Notes: generated by a model not told the origin, from the sequence alone. Positions 1 to 12,400 are shown, numbered from the stretch's first letter. The stretch: DNA of 64,000 nucleotides from Gossypium raimondii (GCF_025698545.1 NC_068572.1:2542001-2606000), one strand, 5' to 3'. Made by a program: numbers and translations.

Positions 1-738
1 CATTTCCACAGAAATAGGAAATAAAGAAATCAAAAGGTGATTTTCGATTCTTCTTGTTTTGGTTTTTAGATATTTCAACTTTTTCTTTATTTTTGTTTAC
101 TATTTACTTATACATATAATAAAAATAAAGAGAAAATGGGAGAGACCCACCGGAAATAGGGCTTGAAACGCCAGCAGTGCTTGATCATTGTCGGTTTAAC
201 GCCGCAATGGCAAAGTGACGAGCGGTGAGAAGCCCGATCGACGGAAGACATGGGGGGCATTAAGAGGATTTCTGCTTTTTTTCTGGTGGGGAAGGAAAAA
301 TGAAAAGAATAAAAAAAATGGGTTTAAAATAGATAAATGAAACGGCGCCGTTTTGATGGGGTCAGGAAAGCCCCAAAACGATGTCGTTTTGGGCTCCTGA
401 CCCGAGACTCGACCCGCCTACCCCAGGGGATCCGCGTGTTTTGACAGAAGGGCTAATTGCACGTTTAGCCCTTCCACTTTTTAATTATTTTTAAATCAGG
501 TTTTTTTATATTTTAAATTTACCCCGTTAATTTATTGCGTTTTCAATATTAGTCCCTTCTGAAACTACGTCGTTTTAAAGAAGAAGGACAAATTTCTTTT
601 TTAGCCCCTCCATGTCTCGCACGTATTCAGAGTAGTCCTTCCTCTTTTGTTTATTTGCGTTTTGAGCTCCGAATCTTGTTTTAATATTTAATCTAATCCT
701 TTTGTTATTTTGTTTATTTTCTTAATAAATTTCATATT

Positions 739-742
739 ATTA

Positions 743-783
<41 letters not shown>

Positions 784-785
784 GC
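739..785. repeat. (ATT)n microsatellite
   Basis: Run of ATT trinucleotides followed by a long AT-rich stretch with many TATATA and ATATAC motifs up to about 1300. The open frame across it reads mostly as poly-Asn and is not a gene. Confidence 0.9.
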
Positions 786-1330
786 TTTTATATATATAGG
801 AGTATATCTTTTTCTTTATATTTTTACATATATACTTATATAAATACTTTTTATATTTTATGATAGTTATATACGTATATATGTACATATTTACTATATA
901 TATATATTTTATATAATAATTTTAGAATACATATATACATATATTTTTCATATTTTATAAATTTACGTACACTCGCTTTTATAACGTATATACTTATATT
1001 TTATATATCTTTGTATTTTATAATCTATATACATATGCATGTAAATACTTATATTTTATATCTTATAATTCATATATACATTTTCATATTTTATAATTTT
1101 CATATATTTTCCTTTATTTTTATGTTCATTTATGTATTTATTTATATGTCCATTTTATGCTTTAGTTTATTTATTTATTTATTTGCTATGGTATATGCAT
1201 GATCGATTTATTTTATTTATTCGTTTTTGCTCATATTATTTTTGTTCACATTATCATATTTATTATTTCATTATGCATATTAACATCATACTTCAAAAAA
1301 GAAAATTTTTCTAAATAAGGTAATATTTAG

Positions 1331-1860
1331 CATTTGGAAATTCGAGGAAACGTGCCCTAAGGTGCTGGGTGTCGATTTTTCTCGTTCAACCAAATAGCTA
1401 AATATCCTTCTAAAATTTTTAAAATAAGGCAATGTTTTGCGTTTGGAAATTCGAGAAAACACGCCCTAAGGTGCTGGGTGTCGATTTTTCTCGTTCAACC
1501 AAATAGCTAAATATCCTTCTAAAAATTTCAAAATAAGGCAATGTTTTGCGTTTGGAAATTCGAGAAAACATGCCCTAAGGTGCTGGGTGTCGATTTTTCT
1601 CGTTCAACCAAATGACTTTATATCCTTTTAAAAATTTTAAAATAAGGCAATGTTTTGCGTTTGGAAATTCGATAAAACATGCCCTAAGGTGCTGGGTGTC
1701 GATTTTTCTCGTTCAACCAAATGGCTTAATATCATTTTAAAAATTTTCAAAATAAGGCAATGTTTTGCGTTTGGAAATTTGAGGAACGTACCCTAAGGTG
1801 CTGGGTTTCGATTTCTCGTTTAACCAAATAGCCAAATATCCTCTCGAATTTCAATTCATG
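1331..1860. repeat. five-copy ~109-bp tandem repeat inside the LTR
   Basis: The segment beginning CGTTTGGAAATTCGAG recurs at 1331, 1440, 1549, 1658 and 1768, so spacing is 109, 109, 109 and 110 bp. Each copy contains CCCTAAGGTGCTGGGTGTCG followed by TTTTTCTCGTTCAACCAAAT. The last copy is the most diverged. Related but fewer and more diverged copies sit in the other two LTRs of this family. Confidence 0.95.
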
Positions 1861-2195
1861 TCATCCGAGTTTTTTTTAAGGATCGTATTTTAAATTTCTC
1901 TAAAGTTTTCAATTTTTCGACACTAAGACATTAAGTAATCAACTAGGTACCAATTTTGGGCGTATCGAGGGTGCTAATCCTTCCTCCTGCATAACCGACT
2001 CCCGAACCCGTTTTCCTGAATTTCGTGGACCAAAATCGTTGTTTTAATAAAATTAAATCGTTTATTAAAAACAACCACTTTTTGAGGTGATCTGATCACA
2101 CCTCATCAAAAAGGATCGGTGGCGACTCCAGTTTTCGTTTTCATTTTTCAAAACCCAAGTCGACCCCGTTTTTCATCCAAAAAATAGTGTCAACA

Positions 2196-3265
2196 AAGAC
2201 GATTCCCCTTCATCTTAATCATCGTGCAGTAACATTTCATCCGGTGATTGCATGTAAATATATTTTCTCAAAGGTATTAAGAATGCTATTTTTGCTAAGC
2301 CACCCTCAACCTCATTCTTCTCTCTAAACACATGTTTAATGTGAACCATTTAGGAACGTTTGAGGATAAATTATATTAACAGAACTTGTACCCTTTACAT
2401 TGTGAATAAATTATATAAAGACTTGCCATAAGGCATAAATTAATAAACAAATAATTTCGCCTAAAAAAATTTCGTTAAATTAATCATTCTGACCAAAAGG
2501 AAACTAGTAAAGAGTTCAACTGAAGCACTCTACCAATACTAATTAGGAATGTTGTCACCAACTTAGTCAAACCCCAACTCTTTACTCAACACTTATCTTA
2601 ATTCAATCGCTGATTTGATTCACACAACACCAATTTCAGCCATCCATAAAATATAAATCTATGTTAAACATTATCTCTAGAAATTAAAAACCATTAATTG
2701 AATCCCAAATTTGTAGTTTAGTAATATCGGATGTTGACTCCAAAATTCACTTTTATGGGTTAAAATCATAGTAGCAGTGTGTGAGTTGATGAACTCTTAT
2801 TAATATGAGAATCATATTGTATATGTATTGAAAAGAACATCATAATTAACTGGTCTCAATGTAATGGAATCCTAATAACGTACGTAAGACAAATGAAATC
2901 CAATTTTAAGACAACCATATTAATCCATTGCTGTCAATTATGCTTGTGAAACCATCTTTGTCTGTCAGTTGCAGTCCAATCAATCAAACCTATCTCTATG
3001 TGATCTCAATTGCTATACTTCTTCCCAATTTATATATGCCTTAATTTTCCATTGAGTTCCATTATCAACCTTCTTTCTCCCTTTAAAAACATATGAATGG
3101 TTTCCCTTTTTTAAAGTTTCATCATTATAAATATAATAAGTAAAATCAAAACTCATATATGTCATATACACGATGATATTACAATTGTAAATAATAAAAT
3201 TTAAACATGAATGTTAAAGGATTCAAAACAATGTTTTTGTCTTTAGATGTTTGTAAATTAATTTA
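2196..3265. other. intergenic, no gene recognised
   Basis: AT-rich sequence downstream of the LTR boundary. No long open frame, no recognisable domain and no clear tandem structure. Confidence 0.6.
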
Positions 3266-3269
3266 AACA

Positions 3270-4235
3270 AATTTGGATTCAAATTCTACCATATGCATAT
3301 TTTTATTGGTTTTAAGTGAAAAGAATGAAGTACTCTCGTATAATATTCTTTGTTTTAATTATGGAATGACATTCTCGTAACTTTCTAATTGAGTTGGTGA
3401 CCCAGTTGAGGGTAACACCAACTTAATAGTATATACTAGAAATGTGTATGCGTATGAAATCACAAATTTAGAATACAACTGTCCGTCTAAAAATAACATA
3501 CAATAAATAATGAAACGTATGGTTTGAAACTAATTAATAATAACACATGAAATATGTACGTTATTAAAATGAAAAAATCAGATTAAATTGTTTATCACAG
3601 TGTTGCCATATATCTTGAGTCGATGCCGAGTTAACTTGTGACACCAACTCAATCTAATACACTATTAATATATACAACTGATGTAATAAAGTGTGCATAA
3701 TAAAATTAAAATGTATAAAAATGTTAAAATAAAACTTTAGGTTAGTGGTAAATTAAAGGTTTTAGTATTGCAATTGGCCACCATATGTATATTTTTATTG
3801 AGTTTTTTTTTTAAGTGAAAAGATTAAAATGTCCTCAGATAATATTACTTATTTTAATTACAAAAGGGTATTCTTGTAACTTTCTAGCCAAGTTGGTGAC
3901 CCAGTTGATTATGACACCAACTCAGTCAGGGGTTTTATTAATAGTATAGATATACAACTGATGGAGGTAGTATGCATAATAAAAGTAAAGTGTATAAAAT
4001 GTTAAAATAAAGTTATAGATTAGTGGTACATTAAAAGTTTTACTAATGTAATTGGCGTGGATTCAAATTCCACCATATGTATATTTTTCTTGTTTTTTAA
4101 GTGTAAACATTAAAATACCCTAAAATAATATTACTTATTTTAATTACGAAAATACATTTTCGTAACTTTCTAATCGAGTTGATGATCCGGTTAAAGATGA
4201 CACCAACTTAACCAATGTCATATTAATAATTTCGA
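3270..4235. repeat. diverged direct repeats with a GTTGGTGACCCAGTTGA core
   Basis: Three related blocks lie near 3270-3450, 3745-3945 and 4025-4235. Each has an ACCATATG(C/T)ATATTTTT segment, an ATTACTTATTTTAATTA-like segment, a TTCTCGTAACTTTCTA-like segment and then GAGTTGGTGACCCAGTTGA with ACACCAACT close behind. A partial extra core is at 3626-3660. The same family occurs in opposite orientation inside each unit of the right-hand array (near 49500, 55870 and 61280). Element class is not clear. Confidence 0.7.
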
Positions 4236-4849
4236 TTGTATGTTATAAAATTAAAACGCTTTAATAATTTATTAGAATTTTTATAAAAAATTTAAATGCT
4301 CTTAAGTTAAATAACGATTAATCTCAAGTTTAATGTAATTCGAGATATCTTAATTTTATATAAAATTTAAACTTCAACATGTAAGTTACTGTAATATTCA
4401 TAATTATTTCTTATATACATTGATTTAAATTTCATATTTTTATAATGTATAACCATATTAAATTTAAATTCATTTATACATAACATACTCATGATCTATT
4501 TCTTACTATTTATATAATAAATAATATTCAAAAATAACATAACTTCATTTTTAAACTCAAGACTAATATCGAATCTCATCATATATTTATAATAAAATCA
4601 ATCTTTTATCATTGAAATTAAGCTTTGGTAATCTTTCTCAAGCTAGGATATTTGTACTATATATTACTTTCTAAATAGTATTAATATTATGAGCTAATCG
4701 AACACTAATTCAATTAGATAATGACTAATATGTTATTGTTTTATAAAATAAATTTTATAACTCTTTTAGTAAAATAAACAGCATAAGCGAGATAAAGGGA
4801 TACCCTAATTCAAAACGGAAGGATTATAATCTACCACAAGCACCTCCCT

Positions 4850-5160
4850 AACAAAAGATGGAGGTTCCTCCAATAGATGAAATTAACCGTAGTAACTCCA
4901 AAGCTTCAATTTTGGCCAAAAGATCTGCCACTTTGCGACCGAGGAATATATTTGACACGAACCTCCCTAGATCAAATAAGCAGGTAATGTATCAGTCGAA
5001 GTTCCATCAGCCTACAATTTGTAGCACCACCAGCAATAATAATAATATCAACTAACAGATCATTATCACACTCTAACTCCAACTTCCGAAATCCTTTATT
5101 CTATGCTAAGTGAAGCCCTTCATGTATCGCCCTTACTTCAACTTGAAATATTGTACCTTA
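4850..5160 (-). pseudogene. decayed LINE-type RNase H domain (remnant 1)
   Basis: On the minus strand, stitched frames read FQVEVRAIHEGLHLA, then KLELECDNDLLVDI, then VRVKYIPRSQ and DLLAK. This is the usual order of the C-terminal RNase H-like domain of plant non-LTR retrotransposons: E..A...GL.LA helix, LE.D strand, R...AD.LAK tail. Several frameshifts and stops interrupt it. The plus-strand 65-codon frame over the same bases is a shadow. Confidence 0.6.
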
Positions 5161-6035
5161 AACGCTATAAAATTTATAATATCTTTATACATCTTTTATA
5201 TAAAAATTAAAAAAATACACATATAATTAAACACTATAGTTTTAATGATTTCAAACAAAACCTCATTTATCTTTAAATATATTTGTTATATATATATATA
5301 TAACATTAAACATAAACATGCAGCTCATGCAGTCATTTCAAAATAATGGTCTTCACAAAATATAAATTCAACCCCAATTCTTAAACTTGGACTTCTTTTA
5401 CATAAAAAAAAGTGGGGCACGTAAAGGAATGGAATGCAAGACGCACACGAAGTGAATTTCAACTCTTAAAAAAGAAGAGAAAAACAAAAACAGTAAATTA
5501 AATAGTAATCACAAACGAGTTGGACTATCGTGTCGGATTTATCGTGATTAAGAATATAACGAAGACAACGAGGGGTACAGAAAAAGACAAAACGTGATGT
5601 AATGGGAAAGTAGGTTATTGGTAATGATAGGTGGCAGACATAAAAGAGTAACACAAGTTGACCCTAGAAATTGGAAAAACGTCTTGGAAAGCTAAGGTGT
5701 CGGCATTGAAGGATTGTTTTAAAGTGGGGGGAGGTGGGAGAAGCCATTTACATAGGTTTTTAACACTTTGCTCTCTTTTTGTAAACCAATCTCTCATTGT
5801 GGGGAAGCACTCATGTTCTTTAAGTGGGATGATATGCAGATGCCAATGAAACTTCGTCTTGTTATTTCATGTAATAGGGGTCAAGATACACGAGGCACCA
5901 ACACGACATGTATTTATATATTGGTTTCGTATTCATATTATTGTTATCTCCACATGAATATGGTTCATTGTATTCTAGGATCATGGCTGGAGATTTTTCT
6001 TGGTAATTTATGTTAAATGTAATTTGCCGATTGAG
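5161..6035. other. intergenic, no gene recognised
   Basis: Contains a TA run near 5288-5302 and several short open frames of 60-80 codons on both strands, none with recognisable domains or codon bias. Nothing supported as a gene. Confidence 0.5.
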
Positions 6036-6183
6036 TCTTTGGGTGGGTTTGGATGGGCGGTGGGATGCGGTGCAGTTCGTTTAGCTTACTTTTTGTCTCA
6101 CGTTATAGTATCTAATCTCACCGCCGCCATTGTTTTTACATTAATCACAGGTAAATGCACCGCCTATCTAAATCTACCTTTAG
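6036..6183. mobile_element. short MITE-like element with imperfect inverted ends
   Basis: The left end reads GGTTTGGATGGGCGGTG and the right end, reverse-complemented, reads GGTAGATTTAGATAGGCGGTG. About 145 bp with GC-richer ends than the surroundings. Target duplication is not clear, so the superfamily is left open. Confidence 0.5.
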
Positions 6184-6185
6184 TT

Positions 6186-6345
6186 TGATTGGCATCGGTA
6201 TTGGTGTCAATGTAGGAGGACATAGGTTCAAGTGCACTGAAGCGCATTATCCTCCTATGTAAGAGTTGGGGAGGGGCTATAGTTAGTTCTAGATATTGTA
6301 TTAAAAAGAACAGATATAGTAAGAATCTATAATCAGATTGATGTT
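6186..6345 (+). mobile_element. tRNA-derived SINE copy 1
   Basis: Matches the other SINE copies here: GGTGTCAATGTAGGAGGA, then the B-box-like GGTTCAAGTGC, then ACTGAAGCGCATTATCCTCC, a GTTCTAGATATTGT segment and an AACAGATAT.GT tail. The 5' A-box part is shortened. Confidence 0.65.
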
Positions 6346-7555
6346 TAAAAAAAATTTAATTTAAGCTAAAATATCATAAGCTCTTTTACTTCTCAAAAAT
6401 TTGAAACTTCGTCATTATACTTTTATTTCTAACAAAAAAGAATAACATCGTTAACAATTAGATCTGAATTTCAAATCGAAAAGTAAAGAGACTAAATTTC
6501 TAAAAGTAAAAAAATAAAGGAACTAAATTCTAAATTTTCAAAGAGTAAAATGACTTATAGCATATTTTAATCTGTTTTAATTATTTATAATATATAATAT
6601 TATTCAAGCCTAATAAGTCCAACACAATAATTAAAGTAGAAATAACTCAATTACAAATAACCCAACTAAGTCAATTAAAATTTTAAAAAAATTAAATCGA
6701 TTAATCAATCGACTTAAAGTCAGTTTAATTATGTTGATTCTTGAACTTTAAATTAATTGAATCGGATTTTATAAATTATGGTTAATTAATTTGTTTTAAT
6801 AACAAAATAACGAAAAACCAAATTCACAATTTAATGTGGTTAAAAGAATCCAAATTTCACCATTTAGAAAAAAAATGATAATATAATATTTTGTTGTGAA
6901 TTATAATAGGATGGCAAAGCTTTAATAGTAATGAGATTAGCATGACTCGAACCTAAACTACATCTAGAGCAGTGAACAACCTAACAATCAGACTAACACG
7001 GGAGTCATAATATAATATTTTAAACACTTATTAATTTGTTGAATTCTTGAATATCAAAAGCTCGAAAAAGATTTACGTTCAAAAAGAATATTGGAAAAGA
7101 TATTAACTTTTTTAAAGAAAAAAGATGGATGGATGAGGTTGGGTTATATGCTTCACTGATTTGGATTTAGTTTCGGATAAAGTTTCAATCCAATCCCAAT
7201 TACAATCTAATGATTAAAAGTTATTTTATTTAAATTTAATTACTATATTTATATAAAATTATTTATTTATCTTTAATATTAAATAAATAATTCAAGTTTA
7301 AGGATTAATTACATAAAAATTGAACTGAAACTAGGTAAACTTTAATAAAATATCAATTTTAAAAATATAAAATATTAATTTATTAAATTCAATAATATTT
7401 AAAGAATTTTAAGTTTATTACTACATAATCCTGTAATAAATACATGAATTCGAAAATAATCATCCATATAAATAATAAAATTATAATTATTTAATTAATT
7501 AATTTATCTGTTAAAATTAAGATTGATTTTCAAAATTATAATTTTTACTTATTTC
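6346..7555. other. intergenic, with a possible SINE-like patch at 6905-7003
   Basis: AT-rich. On the minus strand, 6905-7003 contains GTTAGGTTGTTCACTGCTC followed by a B-box-like GGTTCGAGTCATG, which would fit a degraded tRNA-derived SINE of another family. The rest has no recognisable feature. Confidence 0.35.
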
Positions 7556-7559
7556 TTGA

Positions 7560-7682
7560 GGTATCTACTAAAGTGAACTCAGTAACTAATTCTCCGCATT
7601 CTATAGGCCTATTAAGGGGTAGATGCTAGCCATGAGTTTTAAAGTTGCTCCATACCCGGGGCGAGAATCGAGCCCTCGACCA
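7560..7682 (-). repeat. dispersed SINE-like repeat, family 2, copy 1
   Basis: Minus-strand sequence starts near GGTCGAGGGCTCGATTCTCG and includes GGAGCAACTTTAAAACTCAT and TACCCCTTAATAGGCC. A second copy of the same order lies at 28375-28490. The GGCTCGATTCTCG stretch resembles a Pol III B box. Confidence 0.5.
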
Positions 7683-7831
7683 AAAAAATTTATATTTTTT
7701 TAAAATTACAGATTATGTCAATAATTATCATCAAAATTAATTATTATAAATATTAAATTAAATAATCAACTCAAATCAAATAAATTCCCTCATACATCAA
7801 TTTCCTAAAACTACCTATAACCTCTCATCTA

Positions 7832-7908
7832 CCATTAAATAGGAGAATAATACGCTTTAATGTATTCAAACCCACGTCCTCCTGTACTGACAATTACAAC
7901 TCAATCTG
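7832..7908 (-). mobile_element. tRNA-derived SINE fragment
   Basis: Reverse complement reads GATTGAGTTGTAATTGTCAG, AGGAGGACGTGGGTTTGAAT and TAAAGCGTATTATTCTCCTA. These are the head, B box and mid region of the SINE family seen at 18180 and 42064. Confidence 0.6.
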
Positions 7909-9125
7909 CCCCTCGTATATAAATTTTTACATTAACATTTTAATCAAGACTTTATCCGCAAAATTATTTTTTTTTATATTTTATAAAAAAGCAATGAGTG
8001 AGAATATTTTTCTATAACTACAATGAGGCTTCAATTGAAGGCCAAAATTCAATGGGCCTTTGGAGAACCAATTGAGACATGGACTCAATAAAATTATAAT
8101 CATTGTTCAAATCAGTATGTTGTTTTTATAATAGTCAAGTTTTTAATAGGATCGATTTTTTTATATTTTATTTTTAATTTTTGAAATAATTTTTCACTTA
8201 ATGTTTCAAATTTTAAGTAAAATTATAGTTATTTCATATAATCAGACCTAATAATTAGATTTTATTGAATAAAATGACCTTAATTTAGATATTATTTTAA
8301 TAAAATATTTAAGTTTCACATAAAAATATATTAATCATATTTTATTAAATAAAAATAACTTTTAATAAGCGAAACTAAATATATCAATTAAAAAATCATT
8401 TTTTTCTTTTTCTTTTCAAAGCAATTCAAAGTTTAGTGTACTAATTCATTTATTTAAATTAAAGCATAGAATTTCTCTATCAAACATAGTAAGTTCGAGT
8501 TATAATGATTGTCTATTTATCGTGGGTGCAACAGTGAATTGTTTTTGTTAAGAGTACGTCCATAAAAATAATATTAGAGCTCATGTTTGATAAAAAAAAC
8601 ATTAAGTTTCATCTATATTAATTATTTAATTTAATATTTATAATAATTTATTTGGATAATTGTAAATTATAAGAATCTTATTCATTTGATTGCAAAATAA
8701 TGTGAATAGGCACACCCACTCTGGGAAGCTCAATGAGCTGTCGAACATTTTTTATAATATAAGCAGCATGAAACCCTGGATTTTCGACATGAATAATGGT
8801 ACAATAATTTAACTTAAGTTACCATAATATATATAGTTTATTTACTTTATTATAAAGTTTTGATTTGTCATTTAATGCCTTTATTCTACTAAAAATTTGA
8901 ATGAGAATTGGACCATATAATTTTGCTTTAATTAAACAAACATCCATTTTCCTAAAAAAAATCATTACAAATTTTATTTTTTTTCCCTTTTTTTAATACC
9001 ATATTTAAAACTTCAATGAATTGATACAATATATTTAAAATATATTAGTTAAATTATAAACATGTATATTTTTTATAACAAATTAAAAATAATTATCAAT
9101 TATGAAATAATAGTAGTAGCAGCAG
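7909..9125. other. intergenic, no gene recognised
   Basis: Very AT-rich, with poly-A and poly-T tracts. No open frame of interest. Confidence 0.5.
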
Positions 9126-9129
9126 GGTT

Positions 9130-9600
9130 AGCAACCATTGAAGGAGTTTCATGAAAGACTCAAATATCAATAGGAAAACCTTTCATCAGTCTAGCCAAAA
9201 TACGAGGAGCACAATTTGCCTCCGTTAGTATCTGCTTGATATCCACTCTCCACTCACGTCCGCACAATTCTTAAATTCACAACACCAAATCTCGAATGCC
9301 TTCTGGCGCTACTTTGAATACCTTTGATAGCTAGAGCACAGTCAGTTTCAACAATAATATTTTCCCAATTAGCATCCTACGCTAATTGGAGGTAACCATA
9401 AATTTCACAAAGCTCAACTTACTCTACACTACATCTATCAATATTTCTTCCGATTCCCCACATTCATCTGCCATGCTCATCGTGTGCCACTACTGTCGAG
9501 CAAGCTAGTCCCAAAGTCGAATTACAAGCGTCATCAGCATTTAACTTAAAAGAATCAGGAGGCAATGGAACCCACCTTTGATCCCTGAATACAAATACTT
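9130..9600 (-). pseudogene. decayed LINE-type RNase H domain (remnant 2)
   Basis: Minus-strand translation gives WVPLPPDSFKLNADDACNS, then GRWMWGIGRNIDRCSVE, then ANWENIIVETDCALAIKGI, then a short run ending RILARLMKG. This is the typical RNase H-like tail of plant LINE ORF2 (WVPP...KLN.DG..., G.W..G...N.G..S..E.E...I..GL, VE.D...A). Stops and at least one frameshift make it non-functional. No upstream reverse transcriptase is visible. Confidence 0.7.
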
Positions 9601-9962
9601 TTAAGACTCAATAAGAAAGTTTTAGAATTCGAGGACTAATTTCAAATTTAGGCAATAATTGGAGGACAGATTATTGAATTAAGACATGTGTGTCTACAAG
9701 TAAAATAATTAAAGTTAAAAGAGAAATAAAAGAAAAAATAGTAGGGTAGGAATGGGTGCAAATTTAATTGAAGCCACATAATAATAAAATAAGGGGAAAT
9801 GGTGGTTAAAGTGGTGGTTAAGTGAGGTATGACTTTCATGATGTTTACATCTTTCCTTACCATTCATTTATTAATCTATAAATTCTAAGTCCAACAATCC
9901 CATTCACTCTTTTTCTTCTATTATTCCCCACCAAACAAAATTAATTTATAATCAATATTGTG

Positions 9963-10135
9963 GATTGAGTCTTAGCTCGATTCGTTTATATATTGTTATA
10001 AATATAGAATTATATAAGTTTGAGTGCGTTAAAGCGCATTATCTTTTTATTTATGGGTTAGGAATGGACTATCGGCAGTTCTAAATATTGTGTCAAAAAT
10101 AACAGATATGATCAAAACTTGTAATGAGATTATTC
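9963..10135 (+). mobile_element. tRNA-derived SINE copy 2
   Basis: Starts GATTGAGTCTTAGCTCGATT (A-box-like TTAGCTCGATT), then GTTTGAGTGCGTTAAAGCGC, TTTATGGGTTAGGAATGGAC, GTTCTAAATATTGTGTCAAA and ATATGATCAAAAC. Ends in a poly-A stretch near 10135. Confidence 0.7.
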
Positions 10136-10159
10136 AAAAAAAAATTTACAATCAATACT

Positions 10160-10620
10160 AATTTATTAATGGGTAAACTATATCTAAAGTCATTAAATTA
10201 TTAGTAACCTTGTATTTTGGTAATTCAATTTCAATAAGTTACAAAATAGTCACTAAACCATTTGAAAGTTTTCATTTAAGTCATTGGGTTGTTAAAATTG
10301 TTGTTGCATGGCCTTCTCCGTTCTCACTTCTAGCACTAATCGAAAGGGTAAACTTCCCAATACAATTTAGTGTTTTTTTTTTTTATCTTTATGAAATAGC
10401 TTCGAATGTCATGAATCTACAAAGTAAAATTACTTTCTTCTTTTATCTCTGACACTAACAGTCAGATTAGCTTGGATCTGGGTTATATTCTTTTACTCGC
10501 CGATAGGTAATGTTCCACCATACCGATCATTAAATCGTCGCTCGGAGCTCACTGACCAAACTTAAAAAAAAAAATAAATTAGTGAGTTAAGCAAAAATTG
10601 AAAAACCAAATTATGATTTA
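10160..10620. repeat. dispersed repeat, likely non-autonomous element
   Basis: Begins GGGTAAACTATATCTAAAGT and contains ATTTGAAAGTTTTCATTTAA and CATTGGGTTGTTAAAATTGT. A diverged relative lies at about 20430-20640 (TTTGAAAGTTTTTATT, GAGTTGTTAAG). The 80-codon plus-strand frame here has no domain. Confidence 0.4.
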
Positions 10621-12289
10621 AGCCTCAATTAATGTTTTTGTCTTTTGAAGTTTAAAACATATTTTGAGTAAGATTTACTTTAAGAAATTAGAAACATGAT
10701 TCATGTTGAAGTTATTTTTGGTGACATTCAATTCAAGATACAGATGTTCAAATTATTATTATTATTTATTAAATATAATGAATAAGTGAAATTAATAAAG
10801 ATATATTAATTACCATCTTTTATGATTCTCATCTGACATTTAATTAACCAATAAATGATGAATATTTGGGAATTTTTAGCGAAATAAATCAATATTCCAG
10901 TAATAATTAATAATAATTAAAATACTCTATTATTCATAGTTACCCAATCCTTAAATAAGAAAAAATACTTTTCTTGACTCGAACTCACATTTTTTTGTAT
11001 GCATGGACAATAATATCAATAGCAACTGAACTAAGACTTAATCTGCGAATCTTATTATTACTTAACACACACCACTCACTAAACTTTTAATTTCCTTAAA
11101 AACCTATTATTTGTATAATATTTTAAACTTTTACAAAGTATTATAAATTTTAAAATTTTTAAATATAAAGCTACTTTTAAACTTTCCTTCAAGCAAAAAT
11201 TTTAAAATAATTAATTTATTATTTTAAACCTTTTATTATTTATATTATCCGATATAATTAATTAATTTATAATTTTTATAAATTATCATTAGCTATTTTC
11301 TTCTAATAAACGGGAAAGAAAATAAAAAAAAACATTTTAAATAACACTTTAATTAATTTTTGCAACTACCGAAGCTTACTTTTTAATTTTTGTTGAGCTT
11401 TTATTACCTGTTTCTACTCCTTTTTATGATATCATACAATCAACCATTAAAATTAAAACACGTCAGTCAAAGTGACCTATTGCATTGGCGTGGAGAGCTT
11501 TGATTGGTTTCTGAGCAATAAAATGTTTGGCTCTAAAAGCACCAGATAGAACCTCCTGCTTTCTGAAGTCTGAACCAAACACCGTATCACGTAAATAAAA
11601 ATTTTGTATATAAATACTGAATTTTTAGGTCAAATTCTGATTTGGTCATTCTATTATACTTAAATTTGAGATTTAGTCATCTTGGTTTAATTTAACACAA
11701 TTTAATCTCTACTTTTATAATATAATTAATTAGTTCAAATAGTTAATGTCGTTATCTTTTTCAATTAAAATGCTAACTTGAATATTTTTTTAAAAGAAGA
11801 GCACCATTCGAATAAAAAAAATCGATGGCAACAAGGACAAAGCTAGAAATACTATTAACGTTAATTGAAATTATCCTTTATGTTCCAAAATATCGATACT
11901 ATACGGGAGTCTGAGATTACATTGGACTAGAACAACTTTAGATAAAATCCACACATAGTGAGATTTAAGTAAAAGTAAATCTTAACAAAGCCTACATATG
12001 ATTCACACAATGTAAGATTCGAACTCGAACGCTTAAAGTTTGACTTAAGTAAAATTTCCTTATTTCTTAATATTATTGTAAAATATTTTAACGGAAAAGG
12101 ACCAAGACCTTGGCTAACCCCTATCTTCAGTATGATAAGTTTGAAGAGATATTTTTTCTTTAAAAAAATCATATCAAATTTTTATGAAATTTTGCTAAAT
12201 TAAAATTTTATCATACTAGAGGGACCAAACTTCAAATTTAACCTTTTTAAAAATTATGTGCACAATTCCAATTTATTTAAGAAAAATAA

Positions 12290-12334
<45 letters not shown>

Positions 12335-12400
12335 GGTAAAAGAGAAAGGAAAAGAAAGAAAGACGAAAGAGGGAATGGAGGAATAATAGAAATCCTTTGT
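10621..12400. other. intergenic, upstream region of the SNARE-like gene
   Basis: AT-rich, no supported genes. A (TAA)n microsatellite lies at 12290-12332. A TCTTCTCTTCTC tract at 12405-12427 probably belongs to the leader of the next gene. Confidence 0.5.
12290..12332. repeat. (TAA)n microsatellite
   Basis: About 14 TAA/ATA units upstream of the SNARE-like gene. Confidence 0.9.

Larger units (their letters stand above)
1..2195 (-). mobile_element. LTR of a retrotransposon (truncated by window start)
   Basis: Read on the minus strand, this block starts TGTTGACAC at 2195 and soon runs into the sequence ACTGGAGTCGCCACCGATC. The two complete solo LTRs at 47073 and 56613 have the same layout: TG start, short AT-rich leader, a GTCGACTT-like patch, then GGAGTCGCCACCGATC and a run with TTAGCACCCTC. 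It also shares their internal 'TTAGGGC...CCAG' tandem repeats and a palindrome AACGGCGCCGTTTT (341-354). The outer end lies before position 1, so it cannot be told whether this is a solo LTR or one end of a full element. No coding sequence of an element is visible. Confidence 0.75.

Noticed and set aside
688-888. Open frame with a long poly-Asn run
   Set aside because: It is the translation of an (ATT)n microsatellite in AT-rich LTR sequence, with no domain.
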